Shown: one piece after another, positions 30,037 through 39,471 of the stretch
How positions within the stretch are numbered: the stretch's first letter is position 1
Layout of the letters: each line of letters starts with the position of its first letter
Source of the DNA: Sphingomonadaceae bacterium
Lineage (GTDB): Bacteria > Pseudomonadota > Alphaproteobacteria > Sphingomonadales > Sphingomonadaceae
DNA length: 57,356 nucleotides
NCBI GenBank assembly: GCA_025359685.1
Contig: JANYEY010000037.1
Location: forward strand, 1-57,356
Direction: 5' to 3'
Translations under genes and position numbers: made by a program
The notes under the pieces: generated by a model
The model's database searches: none
Told to the model about the DNA's origin: nothing
The model's input: only the letters and a program-made list of their open reading frames with translations

Positions 30037-31086
30037 TCAGGCCTTCGCCTTTTGCGGAAGTGGCGGGCTGCCGAAGGATACGACCTTCGAGAAAAACCAT
30101 GACAGGGCCAGTGCGGTACCCAAGGCCATCGCAGCCGTCGCCAGGCTGTTGTTCCCTGCGATTTCCTTGGTCCAGACCAGCACGGTCAGGTGCACGCAGT
30201 AAAGCGGCAGCGAGAAGTTGCCGAGCCATTCCATGACCGGGCGCAGCGCGGCGGGCGGGTTCGACATCGCCACGGTCCACATCATCGCCGGCAGGAACAG
30301 CACCACAAAGGCCAGATCACCCCACACCTTGCCGAGCGGCATGGCCGGCACCAGCACGATGCCGATCACCGGGAGCAGCAGCGCCAGCCACCACGGCAGC
30401 GCCGGGCCGCGCGCGCCCTCGAGATACTTCCGTCCGATCCACACGCCCAGCACGTAGGACCAGCCGACGCGGGGCAGGGCGGTCCACCAGGTGGTCCAGC
30501 TGGGCGCGTTGACGCCCATCGTGTCGGAGCCGTGGACCTGCACCTCATGTACCAACCACAGCGCCATCGCGCCCGCGAACGCAAGCAACCAGCGGGTCGG
30601 TACCCGGTGCAACACCGCAGCGTGGAGGAAATTGGCGACCAGTTCGTAGAACAGCGTCCACTGCGGCCCGTTATAGCGGTAGAACGGACCCATGCCGGTG
30701 AAACTGGGGATCATGGCAAGGTCGAGCGCGAGCCACAGCGCCAGGGTCAGCGGATCGGCCATACCGATATACAGTGCGCGGACCACGGCCACCCCGGCAC
30801 CCACCGCAACCAGCGGCAGCAAGCGCTTGTAGCGCACCCAGGTGAACTCGATCGCGCCGATCCCGGCCTTGATCTTCTTTTCGGTCGAAACCGCCAGCAC
30901 AAAGCCCGACAGCAGGAAAAACAGGTCGACGAACAGGTAGCCGCGCTGGAACTGGCCATTGATGCCGTAGACGATGTCCATGTGGTAAAAGACCACCATG
31001 AAGGCGGCGATCCCCCGCAGTCCATCGAGCTGGACCATACGCGTCGGATGGGCAGGTTTGGGCGGCTCGATGGCGGCTTCGGTCAT
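30037..31086 (-). CDS. Acyltransferase 3 family membrane protein (OafA/YrhL type)
   Basis: A 349-residue integral membrane protein with about ten hydrophobic segments. It opens with the family hallmark RMVQLDGLRGIAAFMVVFYHM, including the catalytic-type His in the first helix, and has VDLFFLLSGFVLA in the second. These enzymes O-acetylate surface polysaccharides, peptidoglycan or lipids. The start at ATG 31086 is used with AGGGGAG somewhat far upstream; another ATG at 31134 is possible. It converges on hupB, separated by the terminator. Confidence 0.86.
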   Translation of the reverse strand: MTEAAIEPPKPAHPTRMVQLDGLRGIAAFMVVFYHMDIVYGINGQFQRGYLFVDLFFLLSGFVLAVSTEKKIKAGIGAIEFTWVRYKRLLPLVAVGAGVAVVRALYIGMADPLTLALWLALDLAMIPSFTGMGPFYRYNGPQWTLFYELVANFLHAAVLHRVPTRWLLAFAGAMALWLVHEVQVHGSDTMGVNAPSWTTWWTALPRVGWSYVLGVWIGRKYLEGARGPALPWWLALLLPVIGIVLVPAMPLGKVWGDLAFVVLFLPAMMWTVAMSNPPAALRPVMEWLGNFSLPLYCVHLTVLVWTKEIAGNNSLATAAMALGTALALSWFFSKVVSFGSPPLPQKAKA

Positions 31087-31209
31087 GATCTGAAAATGCT
31101 CCCCTTGCGTGCTTTTCACCAGCATCGGCGGCAAAGGTCAATTCGCGGAGTCACGCGAAAAGGTGCGTCCACTGGACGTTAAGCACCGCCATGCTTATAT
31201 GCCCGCGCA

Positions 31210-31482
31210 ATGAACCGGTTTATCCTTGCCCTTATCGCTCTGCTCGCGGGCTTTTCCGCGCAGGTCGCGCCCGCTTCTGCGCGGGTGAGCGAGGGGACCG
31301 AAATCGGCGCTGCCGCCGATGCCCGGTTGCTTGGCCGGCAGGCTGCGGTGCTTGCCGCAGTCGCCGATACACGCACCGTGCCCAGCCAGGAAGTGGCGGA
31401 AAACGAGGGTTTGTCTGCATTGGCGCCGCAAGTTTCGGCGCCACACAGCGTCCTCATCGGGATCGACCGCGCGCGCGAATAG
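31210..31482 (+). CDS. Small secreted hypothetical protein
   Basis: A 90-residue protein with a clear signal peptide (MNRFILALIALLAGFSAQVA, cleavage near PASA). The mature 65 residues are polar and Ala/Val-rich with no motif I recognise. It is 97 bp upstream of secA in the same direction. Placement just before secA, together with secretion, recalls SecM, but there is no arrest-like C-terminal sequence and it ends IGIDRARE. Function unknown. Confidence 0.65.
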   Translation: MNRFILALIALLAGFSAQVAPASARVSEGTEIGAAADARLLGRQAAVLAAVADTRTVPSQEVAENEGLSALAPQVSAPHSVLIGIDRARE

Positions 31483-31578
31483 CGCCCCCACCGATTGACC
31501 GAAATCCATGCTGCGCGGCTGCCTTCTGTGCGTCCGCAGCAGCGCTTACCCTTACATTTTCAATTTCAGGAATTCTCC

Positions 31579-34314
<2,736 letters not shown>

Positions 34315-34322
34315 ATAGCGAA

Positions 34323-34461
34323 CCTCCCCGGCACGGGGAGGGGGACCATGCAAAGCATGGTGGAGGGGTGCGCGCCGTTTGGCGTAACTTCGCGGGGCGA
34401 GTGAGATGGGGCCGGTGCCCCCCCACCACCTGCGGTGGTCCCCCTCTCCGTGCCGGGGAGG
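34323..34461. repeat. Palindromic intergenic element with 26-bp inverted ends
   Basis: Inverted arms at 34323-34348 and 34436-34461 match at 25 of 26 positions (CCTCCCCGGCACGGGG ... mirrored as CCGTGCCGGGGAGG). Inside each arm a smaller hairpin occurs: ACCATG-CAAAG-CATGGT on the left and ACCACC-TGC-GGTGGT on the right. It starts 8 bp after secA. The right end GGGGAGGA serves as the ribosome binding site of the permease gene. It is typical in size and symmetry of a non-autonomous REP/MITE-type repeat. Confidence 0.8.
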
Positions 34462-34467
34462 AATAAA

Positions 34468-35214
34468 ATGACCTGGTTGCCACCTGCCTTCTTTGCCACC
34501 GCCCTGCTTTACGCCTCGGTCGGGTTTGGCGGTGGCTCGACTTACAATGCGCTGCTGGCCCTCGCTGGGTTTGACTATCGGCTGCTGCCGATCGTCAGCC
34601 TGGCCTGCAATGTGCTGGTGGTCAGCGGGAGCACGATTCGCTTCGCCCGCTCCGGCGTGGTCCCGTGGCGGCGTGCCTTGGTGCTGGCGCTGATCGCTGC
34701 ACCACTGGCCTATCTTGGCGGACTGACCCCAATCAAACAGGCGACCTTCCTGGTCCTGCTCGGACTGAGCCTGGTTGCTGCGGGCTTGGCCCTACTCGCA
34801 CCGCGCGCACCGGACGGCACTGGCGAGCCGACTGCACTTGCCAAATGGATGCCACTGGCGGTGGCGCCGCTGGGATACCTTGCCGGACTGGTCGGGATCG
34901 GCGGCGGGATATTCCTCGCCCCGCTGCTCCATTTCACCCGCTGGGCAAATGCCCGCGCGATCGCGGCGACCACCAGCCTGTTTATTTTGATCAACTCGCT
35001 GAGCGGTCTGGTCGGCCAGCTCACCAAGAATGGCACTGATGCGTTTTCAGCAGCGCTGGGCGATGCCCTGCCGCTGCTGGTTGCGGTAGTGCTGGGCGGC
35101 CAGCTCGGCAGCTTGCTGGCGCTGCGCTGGCTCCCTGAGCGGGTGATCCGCATGCTCACTGCCGCGCTGACCATCTGGGCCGGCGGTCAGCTGCTTTATC
35201 GCCAGTGGTTTTGA
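34468..35214 (+). CDS. TSUP family permease (TauE/SafE)
   Basis: A 248-residue inner-membrane protein with about eight hydrophobic helices in two similar halves, each starting with a Gly-rich motif (ASVGFGGGSTYNALL and GLVGIGGGIFLAPLL), the hallmark of the TauE/SafE sulfite/organosulfonate exporter family. The substrate could be sulfite, sulfonate or another anion. The start is ATG 34468; its GGGGAGGA ribosome binding site is the end of the palindromic element upstream. The stop is 5 bp before the left direct repeat of the tRNA-Asn islet. Confidence 0.9.
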   Translation: MTWLPPAFFATALLYASVGFGGGSTYNALLALAGFDYRLLPIVSLACNVLVVSGSTIRFARSGVVPWRRALVLALIAAPLAYLGGLTPIKQATFLVLLGLSLVAAGLALLAPRAPDGTGEPTALAKWMPLAVAPLGYLAGLVGIGGGIFLAPLLHFTRWANARAIAATTSLFILINSLSGLVGQLTKNGTDAFSAALGDALPLLVAVVLGGQLGSLLALRWLPERVIRMLTAALTIWAGGQLLYRQWF

Positions 35215-35218
35215 AAAA

Positions 35219-35234
35219 CTGGCTCCCCGAGTTG
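35219..35234. repeat. Left attachment-type direct repeat (attL candidate)
   Basis: A 16-base exact copy of the last part of tRNA-Asn (T-arm end, acceptor stem, CCA complement plus one base), placed 5 bp after the TSUP stop. Similarity to the tRNA resumes weakly beyond (CGAACC at a shifted offset). Confidence 0.75.
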
Positions 35235-35266
35235 CACTGCCCGAACCGCAGAAATCCGCCATTTTA

Positions 35267-35329
35267 TTTGGCGCACCACCCCATATTCAGCTCTCGAAAG
35301 CCGCAGGCTCCCGTGCCGTTTGGCGCACC
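35267..35329. repeat. Two direct TTTGGCGCACC copies beside attL
   Basis: TTTGGCGCACC lies at 35267-35277 and 35319-35329, 52 bp apart (about five helical turns), in the 200-bp non-coding stretch inside the left end. Related copies lie near the right end. Integrase arm-type sites or iterons are possible readings. Confidence 0.6.
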
Positions 35330-35437
35330 TTTTCGGCATCCCAATCGGGCAAATCGAGAAATCGCGGAGTGCTGAGCGTGAATAAATATATAGTGCGATA
35401 GCGTTCGTCCCATCGTACGCAGGCTTGCCCAGGAGGA

Positions 35438-35488
35438 ATGCATACGCCCAACAAAAGACCGGCTAAGGTTCTAGGTTATGCGAGGTGA
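35438..35488 (+). pseudogene. Possible serine-recombinase N-terminal remnant (16 codons)
   Basis: A short ORF with a perfect ribosome binding site (AGGAGGA directly before the ATG) encodes MHTPNKRPAKVLGYAR and then stops. KVLGYAR is the opening beta strand of resolvase/invertase-type recombinases (family pattern GYARVST, with the Arg and Ser in the active site). The shifted frame just after continues V-I-S, close to VST, suggesting a one-base lesion; beyond that no similarity remains. Its place at the islet's left end fits a lost recombinase gene. The match is short, so chance is a real alternative. Confidence 0.35.
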
Positions 35489-35529
35489 TCAGCGCGTTCA
35501 GCTTTTCGATAGATGGATGGAGATGTGCA

Positions 35530-36102
35530 GTGGAAACAGCGCAGATTGAAATGCTCCGGCGCAGGTCGGCCTATTGGGCTGACTATGGAAAGGCTGCCCA
35601 GGCCGAGGTCTCAACTCTGTCCAGGTGGCTAAATGCATCGCTGCTCGCGATAAACGGAGCCGCAAGTCTGGCAGTCGCAAGCGCGGCCCAGAAAATTGAT
35701 GGCCTGAGGCCTGCTGGTTTGCTGTTCTTTGGCGGAATTGTAGCAGCAATGTTTGCAGCTTGGTTCAACCAGTTTCTCACCGACCGTTTCATCTCGCCGG
35801 CCGCGAACTTTGCCGAGTACTTTGCAGACTCGGTCGTGAAACGTGAACTCGACCCCGAAAGGGAAGAAAGCCTTAATGCAACGGTTCGTAAGCTGAGAGG
35901 ATGGTCCTGGGTAGGACCGGCCGCGGGGTTCATTTCGTTTATCTTAGCGGCGATTGGGGCGTGCGATCTCGCCAATACATTGGATGAGTCAAGCGCGGAC
36001 AAGATCAGCATCTGCAGGCCGCTCGAGCGTGATATGCTGACCAGCAGCGCGACCCACGGAGAAAGCATGGAGCGCTTTAAGGCGCTCGGTTGCGGCAGTT
36101 GA
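35530..36102 (+). CDS. Islet membrane protein, unknown (3 TM)
   Basis: A 190-residue protein I do not recognise. A charged N-terminal helix (ETAQIEMLRRRSAYWADYGKA) precedes hydrophobic segments at about 35-53, 60-79 and 127-146, and a polar tail with two cysteines. Start chosen as GTG 35530 with GGAG about 10 bp upstream; an alternative GTG at 35485 overlaps the stop of the recombinase-like ORF. Lower G+C than core genes. It is the first of three same-strand islet ORFs, possibly one transcription unit. Confidence 0.6.
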   Translation: METAQIEMLRRRSAYWADYGKAAQAEVSTLSRWLNASLLAINGAASLAVASAAQKIDGLRPAGLLFFGGIVAAMFAAWFNQFLTDRFISPAANFAEYFADSVVKRELDPEREESLNATVRKLRGWSWVGPAAGFISFILAAIGACDLANTLDESSADKISICRPLERDMLTSSATHGESMERFKALGCGS

Positions 36103-36128
36103 GCTGAGCTAAACCCAAGGGAGAGGAA

Positions 36129-36344
36129 ATGGCTATTGACGTACAATTCGTATGGGGGATCGCAGCTGCGATAGGGTTGATCGAACTTTCGGCACTGGTT
36201 TCTGAAATTTCTGCCTCGAAGCACCTTCTAGTAAAACTGGAAGAGCGGGGGCGGGACATCGAATATAAGTTACACTGCCTCCAGCAGACCATCGATGGCA
36301 TTGCTGGCTCCGTCGACGGCGTCGAGCAGAACACCCGCTCCTAA
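36129..36344 (+). CDS. Islet small membrane/coiled-coil protein, unknown
   Basis: A 71-residue ORF with one hydrophobic helix (about 7-27, VWGIAAAIGLIELSALVSEI) and a following amphipathic stretch (HLLVKLEERGRDIEYKLHCL) likely to be a coiled coil. Strong GGGAGAGG ribosome binding site. After its stop, another frame reads TEQQLRERITGIDVLE for about 35 codons in a similar coiled-coil style, so the gene may once have been longer and be shortened by a frameshift. No known homologue comes to mind. Confidence 0.5.
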   Translation: MAIDVQFVWGIAAAIGLIELSALVSEISASKHLLVKLEERGRDIEYKLHCLQQTIDGIAGSVDGVEQNTRS

Positions 36345-36558
36345 CAGAGCAGCAGCTGCGCGAGCGAATTACTGGGATCGACGTTCTGGAGACCGATGCC
36401 CGCCGGATTTTCGGGCGCAGGTCGAGTCTTTGCGACCCGTCGATCCAAGCTTAGAGTTCTTGCCCGGCGCTGCCAAAAAACGGCGGACACGAGACATCAA
36501 GGCATTTGATGCAAACGAAATAACGACTAATCCAAGTCAATCTTGGGGAAGCGCATTC

Positions 36559-37113
36559 ATGCACAAGAACTTATTCGAAGCTCGCGTCGCGCAGAGGTTC
36601 AGCGATACCAAGCTTGCTTGGACAGTACAGGTGAGATCGCTCAAAGCTGAGCTCGGTAAGTCTGGGAACTTTGGCGGCTCAGTTGGAGTCGAAATGGCGA
36701 TGGGCGCCTTCGTGGTGTTGCTGCCCCCAGCTGTTTTGGCGCTGCTTTCCGAAATTGTTGCAAACGAAAACGGGCGAGGCAGGACGTGGAAATGGGCACA
36801 CGGAGAGGTTGACCGGCAGCTCGCCGTTTTCGACGATGTACGGGAACAAGCAATTGGGATGATGTGGCGGGGCGCGGAAGCGCAATGCCCTGATTTTTCG
36901 TCAATTTTCAACTTGGCGATAACTAGGGCAAAGGCGGATATCTCGGCTCACGCTGCCAACTGGACAGCGCCGCCCCCGCGACCGTTCAATGAACGCTATC
37001 CCGTTGGATACGCGCTGTTGATGTTGGCACTGGGCGGTTTGTTGGGAGCCTTGCTAGAACCGCTCAAGCACAGCGCGTCGAACAGCGAAAAATGTTCAAC
37101 GCCGCAAAAGTAG
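36559..37113 (+). CDS. Islet membrane protein, unknown (2 TM)
   Basis: A 184-residue ORF with hydrophobic segments at about 46-67 and 147-167 separated by a soluble loop rich in Arg/Glu/Trp (TWKWAHGEVDRQLAVFDDV). The start at ATG 36559 has GGGGAAG at proper spacing; the open frame extends up to 36295, overlapping the previous ORF, but that part looks non-coding. It is the third islet ORF on the plus strand. Not recognised. Confidence 0.5.
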   Translation: MHKNLFEARVAQRFSDTKLAWTVQVRSLKAELGKSGNFGGSVGVEMAMGAFVVLLPPAVLALLSEIVANENGRGRTWKWAHGEVDRQLAVFDDVREQAIGMMWRGAEAQCPDFSSIFNLAITRAKADISAHAANWTAPPPRPFNERYPVGYALLMLALGGLLGALLEPLKHSASNSEKCSTPQK

Positions 37114-37147
37114 CTAGTTCCGTAAAAATTCCGCTCGTCAGGGTCCG

Positions 37148-37384
37148 CTAACCCTTTCCGATGTCACCACTGCGGACCTCGTCGAAGCTGCGGAGGAATA
37201 CCTCTGCGTACATCTGACGGATAGGTTCTGGAATATCCGAGGCTGACAGATTGGACTCCCTAGCAAACCGCTTTAGCAGACGGATCTTTGCAACGTCCGA
37301 GCCGATCCCGTCCATTGAATAGAGGGCGAACCATTCGTCGCAAAGTGCGATCAGCAGGGCTAGTTCAAGCTTCTCATGTTCCAC
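37148..37384 (-). CDS. Islet small cytosolic protein, unknown
   Basis: A 78-residue acidic protein without signal or membrane segment (EHEKLELALLIALCDEWFALY ... IPEPIRQMYAEVFLRSFDEVRSG), predicted mostly helical. It starts at GTG 37384 with AGAGGAA 7 bp upstream, which is good support. It is opposite in direction to the other islet ORFs and converges on them. A 10-bp palindrome CTCTTAAGAG lies 33 bp upstream of its start and could be an operator. Function unknown; a small regulator is one possibility. Confidence 0.5.
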   Translation of the reverse strand: MEHEKLELALLIALCDEWFALYSMDGIGSDVAKIRLLKRFARESNLSASDIPEPIRQMYAEVFLRSFDEVRSGDIGKG

Positions 37385-37601
37385 AAAGCATTCCTCTGTC
37401 TCAGTTATGTTTCGACGCTCTTAAGAGAGTCCGGCGCATTTGGATCCGTTAACAATGTAATCCGGGGCGCCAACTCTCCATGGTTGAACGCCAGCTACTA
37501 GCGAACGTTTCGCGAGCTGTGGACAAAAATCGTTGAATTTGAGTGGCTTAGATGACTCTATCGAGCGGTAAAGAATATCTAATTAAATCAATGGGTTACA
37601 A

Positions 37602-37634
37602 TTGGCGCACTTTTTAAATTTTGGTGCGCCAAAA
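37602..37634. repeat. Inverted pair of the GGCGCACC motif beside the right end
   Basis: TTGGCGCAC (37602-37610) and its exact inverse GTGCGCCAA (to 37632) face each other across a 13-base AT-only-like spacer, 45 bp from the tRNA-Asn 3' end. They share the core with the two copies at the left end of the islet. The 215 bp before this pair hold no gene I can see. Confidence 0.6.
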
Positions 37635-37643
37635 GTCGCCGTA

Positions 37644-37678
37644 AGCATCTGAAAAATAAGGATTTTTTTTCAGATGCT
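37644..37678 (-). terminator. 13-bp perfect stem-loop abutting the tRNA-Asn 3' end
   Basis: AGCATCTGAAAAA (37644-37656) pairs with TTTTTCAGATGCT (37666-37678). Read from the tRNA strand it directly follows the CCA end and contains T-runs, so it could terminate the tRNA transcript, although T-runs are inside the stem rather than after it. It may alternatively be part of the islet's attachment structure. Confidence 0.45.
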
Positions 37679-37752
37679 GGCTCCCCGAGTTGGATTCGAA
37701 CCAACGACCAAGTGATTAACAGTCACCTACTCTACCGCTGAGCTATCGGGGA
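37678..37752 (-). tRNA. tRNA-Asn (GTT)
   Basis: A 75-nt gene including encoded CCA. The acceptor stem TCCCCGA/TCGGGGA, D-loop AGCTCAGCGGTAGAGT, anticodon loop CTGTTAA with GTT, and T-arm GTTGGTTCGAATCCAAC are all intact. Its 3' 15 bases are duplicated at 35220, marking it as the integration target of the adjacent islet; the tRNA itself stays complete. Confidence 0.96.
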
Positions 37753-37776
37753 GCGGTCCTTGCGGACAGGGGTGGG

Positions 37777-37804
37777 CCTATACCAGCGCGATTCGGTTTG
37801 GCAA
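37777..37804 (-). promoter_or_regulatory. Promoter of tRNA-Asn
   Basis: On the minus strand TTGCCA (-35) and TATAGG (-10) are 16 bp apart, ending 24 bp before the tRNA. The tRNA-Pro gene has the same two boxes at 17 bp spacing, which supports both. Confidence 0.6.
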
Positions 37805-37816
37805 GCCGCTCTCGCG

Positions 37817-38596
37817 CTAAAACTGGAACTGTTCGGCAAAAATCCGCTCTTCAAGCGTCTTGCCCGGATCGAACAGCAGGGTGAGCTGGCGTTCGCGGTC
37901 GGCGCGAACCTTGACCACGTGGATATCGCGCACTTCGCGCTGGTCGGCCACTGCGGCGACCGGGCGCTTGTCCGGGTCGAGCACGCGGAATTCGATTTCG
38001 TAATGATCGGGAATGATCGCCCCGCGCCAGCGCCGCGGGCGGAACGGGCTGATCGGGGTCAGCGCCAGCATGTTTGAGCCAAGCGGCAGGATCGGACCGT
38101 TGGCAGACAGGTTATAGGCGGTCGAGCCGGCCGGGGTCGCCACCAGGATACCGTCGCAGAACAGTTCGGCGATCCGCACCTTGGCGTTGACCGCGATCTC
38201 CAGTCGGGCGGTCTGGCGGGTTTCGCGCAGCAGCGACACTTCGTTGATCGCGGCGAACTTGTGCTGTGCACCGCTGCCGGTCTTGGCAATCATCTCCAGC
38301 GGATTGACCGCCAGAGGCCGCGCCCGCGCAACCCGTTCGGCTAGCGAGCGGCTGCTTTTCTGGCGGTTCATCAGGAAACCGACGGTGCCAAGGTTGATCC
38401 CGTAAGCGGGGATAACCCGGTTCGCGTCGATCATCTGGTGCAGCACGTGAAGCATGTGACCGTCACCGCCCAGCACCACTGCGACCTCGGCCTCGGCCAG
38501 CGGCACGAAGCTATGCAAATCATGCAGCATCGCCGCCGCCTCTTGCGCGCGGGGCGTGTCCGATGCCAGCAGGGCGAGGCGTGCGGGATTGCTCAT
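37817..38596 (-). CDS. nadK: NAD kinase
   Basis: A 259-residue enzyme that phosphorylates NAD to NADP. The catalytic GGDG motif lies at 43-46 (VVLGGDGHML), followed by GINLGTVGFLMN; the NE/D region reads INEVSLLRE, and GILVATPAGSTAYNLSANGPIL is the second conserved block. Length matches the short alphaproteobacterial form. It is the first gene on the tRNA side of the islet and runs toward it. Confidence 0.95.
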   Translation of the reverse strand: MSNPARLALLASDTPRAQEAAAMLHDLHSFVPLAEAEVAVVLGGDGHMLHVLHQMIDANRVIPAYGINLGTVGFLMNRQKSSRSLAERVARARPLAVNPLEMIAKTGSGAQHKFAAINEVSLLRETRQTARLEIAVNAKVRIAELFCDGILVATPAGSTAYNLSANGPILPLGSNMLALTPISPFRPRRWRGAIIPDHYEIEFRVLDPDKRPVAAVADQREVRDIHVVKVRADRERQLTLLFDPGKTLEERIFAEQFQF

Positions 38597-38639
38597 GACC
38601 GGGGAATAGGGGGCGTACGGCCTCGCGGCAACGGTTTGC

Positions 38640-39455
38640 TTAGCGTGCAGCCCAATTCGCCAAAGCCTTGCTGCTCATCGCTGGGGCAAATAGGAAGCCT
38701 TGGCACAGCGCAACACCTTGCTGGGCGAGCAAAGCGCGCTGTTCCTCGGTTTCAACTCCCTCGGCGATTACGGTGAGGCCGAGCTCGCGGGCCATGTCGA
38801 TCACGCTGCTGACGATGATCCGGGCCTTGGCGCAGCCGGCAATGTCCTGCGTGAAAGCTCGATCAAGCTTGAGCGTGTCCACCGGCAACGCCTTGAGGTA
38901 AGCAAGGCTGGAATAGCCGGTGCCGAAATCATCAATGGCGATGTGCAAGCCTTGTTCGCGCAATCCTTGCAGGACTTGCGCCGCCCGGTTCAGGTCTTCA
39001 ATCAGCCCGGCTTCGGTGATCTCTAATGTCAGACGGTCAGCCGGGAAGCCGGTGCTCCGCAGCCGTGCCAGCTTGTCGTCAGCGAAGCGCTGTTCGGCGA
39101 TGTCGTGGCTGGTCACGTTGACCGACAGCCGGAGCGCGTCTAGCGGCGGGCGCCACTTTGCGGCCAGCGCCAGCGCGCGGTCCTGGATGTGACGTGACAA
39201 TGCGGCAATTGTGCCCGAACGCGCAGCGATGTCGAACAGGCGATCCGGGCCGAGCTCGCCCAGGTCAGGGTGTTGCCAGCGCGCCAGTGCTTCGACGCCC
39301 ACCGGGGCGCCGCTGGCGATTTCGACCTGCGGCTGGAATACGACCTCGATCTCGTTCCGGGCCAGCGCGCTCTCCAGATCGGCCAGACGGCGGACTATCT
39401 GGGGCTTTGCGGCAGGCTGGCGGCGCTCGGTCATCTGTTCACGCATACCAGACAT
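38640..39455 (-). CDS. EAL-domain cyclic-di-GMP phosphodiesterase
   Basis: A 271-residue stand-alone EAL domain. The signature E55-A56-L57 is intact (VEALARW), as are the metal/catalytic positions in NVTSHDI, LEITEAG, DDFGTGYSSLAYLKALPVD with LKLDRAF, and AEGVETEEQ, so it should hydrolyse c-di-GMP. No GGDEF, sensor or membrane region is fused. It lies 16 bp after mfd on the same strand and may be read through from it. An ATG at 39434 is an alternative start. Confidence 0.9.
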   Translation of the reverse strand: MSGMREQMTERRQPAAKPQIVRRLADLESALARNEIEVVFQPQVEIASGAPVGVEALARWQHPDLGELGPDRLFDIAARSGTIAALSRHIQDRALALAAKWRPPLDALRLSVNVTSHDIAEQRFADDKLARLRSTGFPADRLTLEITEAGLIEDLNRAAQVLQGLREQGLHIAIDDFGTGYSSLAYLKALPVDTLKLDRAFTQDIAGCAKARIIVSSVIDMARELGLTVIAEGVETEEQRALLAQQGVALCQGFLFAPAMSSKALANWAAR

Positions 39456-39471
39456 GCAGTTAACGTTGTCC

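Larger units (their letters stand above)
35219..37692. mobile_element. tRNA-Asn-associated integrated islet with 16-bp direct repeats
   Basis: CTGGCTCCCCGAGTTG occurs at 35219-35234 and again at 37677-37692, where it is the 3' end of the tRNA-Asn gene. A duplicated tRNA end is the standard trace of integrase-mediated insertion. The 2.46 kb between is visibly poorer in G+C than its neighbours (the 60 bases from 36481 hold 27 G+C), has genes with no recognisable core function, and carries a repeated TTTGGCGCACC-like motif near both ends. No intact integrase is present; it is probably decayed or mobilised in trans. Confidence 0.72.

Noticed and set aside
31210..31482. SecM-like arrest peptide upstream of secA.
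   Set aside because: Secreted and placed before secA, but its C-terminus has no arrest motif and there is no evident mRNA hairpin over the secA start.
36295..36558. Upstream extension of the 184-residue islet ORF.
   Set aside because: It overlaps the 71-residue ORF in another frame, has poor coding character and no ribosome binding site; the ATG at 36559 has one.
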